Shown: positions 18,912 to 20,426 of the stretch, piece by piece
Layout: the number at the start of each line of letters is the position of its first letter
Numbering within the stretch: the first letter of the stretch is position 1
From: Prorocentrum cordatum
Taxonomy: Eukaryota; Sar; Dinophyceae; Prorocentrales; Prorocentraceae
Direction: 5' to 3'
DNA: 20,426 nt
Assembly (NCBI GenBank): GCA_963575745.1
Contig: CAUYUJ010019110.1
Span: forward strand, 102,908 to 123,333
Made by a program: the position numbers and the translations under genes
The notes under the pieces: generated by a model
Told to the model about the DNA's origin: nothing
Databases searched by the model: none
Seen by the model: the letters and a program-made list of their open reading frames with translations, nothing else

Positions 18912-20040
18912 TCGTCGTCTTTCGACGCCCTGAGCTTTGCATCGCGGAAGGGGAAGCTGCATAGCACTCGCCCACGCGCTTGTTTTGTATATATGCGGCC
19001 AAAACCAAAGTTCGAAGGCAACTGAGGGCGTCAAGGTGCTGATCACCATAACTTCGCGAACGCGGATTGCCGCGTTAGACGCACACGCCAGTAGGGCATC
19101 CTTTTGGCTCCAAACCGTCCACAGAGGGCTTCGGACGATTAACACGATTCCAAGACGATGCCAATATTGTTGAAATAGTTTGGTCTTCAGGCCGCTGTTC
19201 GGCACCCAAGAAGGCCCTCAGAGGGCCTAAAGATGATACGCCCGAAACTTCCAGGTGACCCCGCAAGAGATTTCCAGAATCAGCCCAGAGGCCCCAAAGT
19301 GCCCCCCACGATGAAGACCCCCCACGATGAAGCCCCACGGGCAGCCTAAGAAGGCGCTGAGACGCTTGGCGGAAGGCCGCAAACGACCTGAAGAGGCGAA
19401 AGGAGATGGATGGAATGAAAGACTCGTTCGTTACGCGATGCGGCTCGGCAATATCACCTCGCCCTGCCAAAACCTGACCAGGATAATTAGCATACGATGT
19501 ACCCAACCGATTTGTATCAAGTGACAGTCGGAGCTGGCCCAAACTTGCCAGGACGATGAGAGTGCCGGCACCGCTATACGTTGTGCAAGCTACACGGGAC
19601 ACGCTCGCGTGGCACGATTCACAGGACAACAAGAGAAGAACGCGGAGCGTGGGCCCATGCTTGGGGAGGACATGCGGCGGGAACGAAGGACAGGAGAAGG
19701 ACGCGCGAGGGGCCGAATCGTCAGCGCGGCAGCAGCAGAGGGAAGGCGGCAAGGGCCAGAGGACGCCGACGAACGTGACGGGAGAAGACCGCAGAATGCT
19801 GCTTTTGTCGATCGCACGCTGAAGATGCAGCGCTGCCGGTGCCACGCCTCCGCGGCGCTGGAAAGGATCCAACCTGCTCACAGCTACTGCAAGAAGCGAG
19901 CGAGGCCCAGCTCGCTCGCCAGCGGCTATGCCTCCGTCCCGCACTTTTCAGCGCGGGCGCTAAATGCTCGAAGGCGCGTTGCCAGGTCTGCGGGCGGGCC
20001 GCGGGCCAGGAAATCCAGGCCGGGGTCGCAGCTCCCCAAC
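18912..20040. other. Right-hand sequence, no confident gene
   Basis: A GGCCCC/AGAGGCC-type patch occupies about 19200-19350, including GCCCCCCACGATGAAG repeated in tandem near 19300-19335. The kinase N-lobe was looked for on the minus strand and not found. A long minus-strand frame (19075-19944) has no recognised motif. Confidence 0.4.
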
Positions 20041-20300
20041 GACGACGAGGTTTAGTTTGGATCTGGGCTGGACGTCGCCCCGCTGGACCCCCAGCAGCCC
20101 TCGAAAGTGGCGACAGATTCGCAGATCGCAGCCCCCCAAGGACGGCGAGGTCTCATTTGAATTTGCGTGGGGCGTCACTCCGCTGGACCCCCCAGCAGCC
20201 CTCGAACGTGGCGACAGATTCGCAAATCGCGGTCCCCCTGGGATGGCGAGGTCTGATCTGAGCTACAGATTCGCAGATCGCAGCCCCCCTGGGATGGCGA
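20041..20300. repeat. 100-bp tandem repeat, about 2.5 units
   Basis: Units begin GACGACGAGGT (20041) and GACGGCGAGGT (20141), each containing CGCTGGACCCCC, AGCAGCCCTCGAA and CGACAGATTCGCA at 100-bp spacing. A third unit from 20241 (GGATGGCGAGGT) is shortened to 51 bp by an internal deletion. The array is followed by a GGAGG-rich purine stretch to about 20372. Confidence 0.85.
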
Positions 20301-20426
20301 GATAGGAGGCAGGGTTGAAGGCAGGTAGGAGGAATGGGAGGAGAAGAGGGAGGAGGAAGGAGGTGGAGACCGCAGTGTTCTGTTCAAGACGAGTACCCAA
20401 CGCAGGAGCGTTGGGATACATATATA

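Noticed and set aside
19075-19944. A 289-codon minus-strand frame as the N-lobe of the kinase
   Set aside because: No glycine loop, no VAIK-like lysine and no CK1 N-lobe motif. It crosses GGCC-rich repeat sequence.
1-20426. CRISPR array
   Set aside because: Tandem repeats here lack regular unique spacers of constant length, and the genome is eukaryotic by its split kinase gene.

Overview
This window looks like nuclear DNA of a microbial eukaryote, probably an alga or related protist. Kinase coding sequence is split into short exons with GT..AG borders, and the rest is dominated by microsatellites, minisatellites, homopolymers and small palindromic elements. There is no sign of bacterial operons, tRNA or rRNA. 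The lineage is unresolved. A decayed DDE transposase-like reading similar to types abundant in dinoflagellates is only a weak hint. Most long open frames here are artefacts of repeats whose unit length is a multiple of three, or of GC-rich sequence, and are not reported as genes.

The one gene I can support is a casein kinase 1 (CK1)-family Ser/Thr kinase on the minus strand. Four exons are recognisable, in the correct order: the helix before the catalytic loop (16521-16566), the catalytic loop (4057-4186), the DFG/activation segment (2617-2837) and the helix after it (426-536). Reading phases agree across all three junctions. The first two exons are separated by an intron of about 12.3 kb, so almost the whole window is intron of one kinase gene. 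A fifth possible exon (CK1 'MDLLG'-like) lies near 18.9 kb. The N-lobe (glycine loop, VAIK lysine) and the C-terminal end are not found and probably lie outside the window.

Layout, left to right. 1-425: unassigned. 426-4186: three kinase exons with two introns, one carrying a long CCT tract. 4187-16520: giant intron holding GAT microsatellites, an AT/CATA block, an 87-bp duplication, a 12-bp GATCGAT satellite with a 53-nt poly-C run, a GC-rich block, a decayed transposase-like region, two related palindromic MITE-like elements, further 12-bp and 16-bp minisatellites, an 89-nt poly-A run and several GGCCCC-rich patches. 16521-16566: kinase exon. 16567-20426: upstream intron sequence with a GGA tract, a 15-bp minisatellite, the tentative exon and a 100-bp tandem repeat.

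The kinase exons would act together as one protein. Nothing else in the window forms a convincing second gene. The most notable observations are the size of the repeat-filled intron, the short direct repeats at all three intron borders, and the two-copy palindromic element family.
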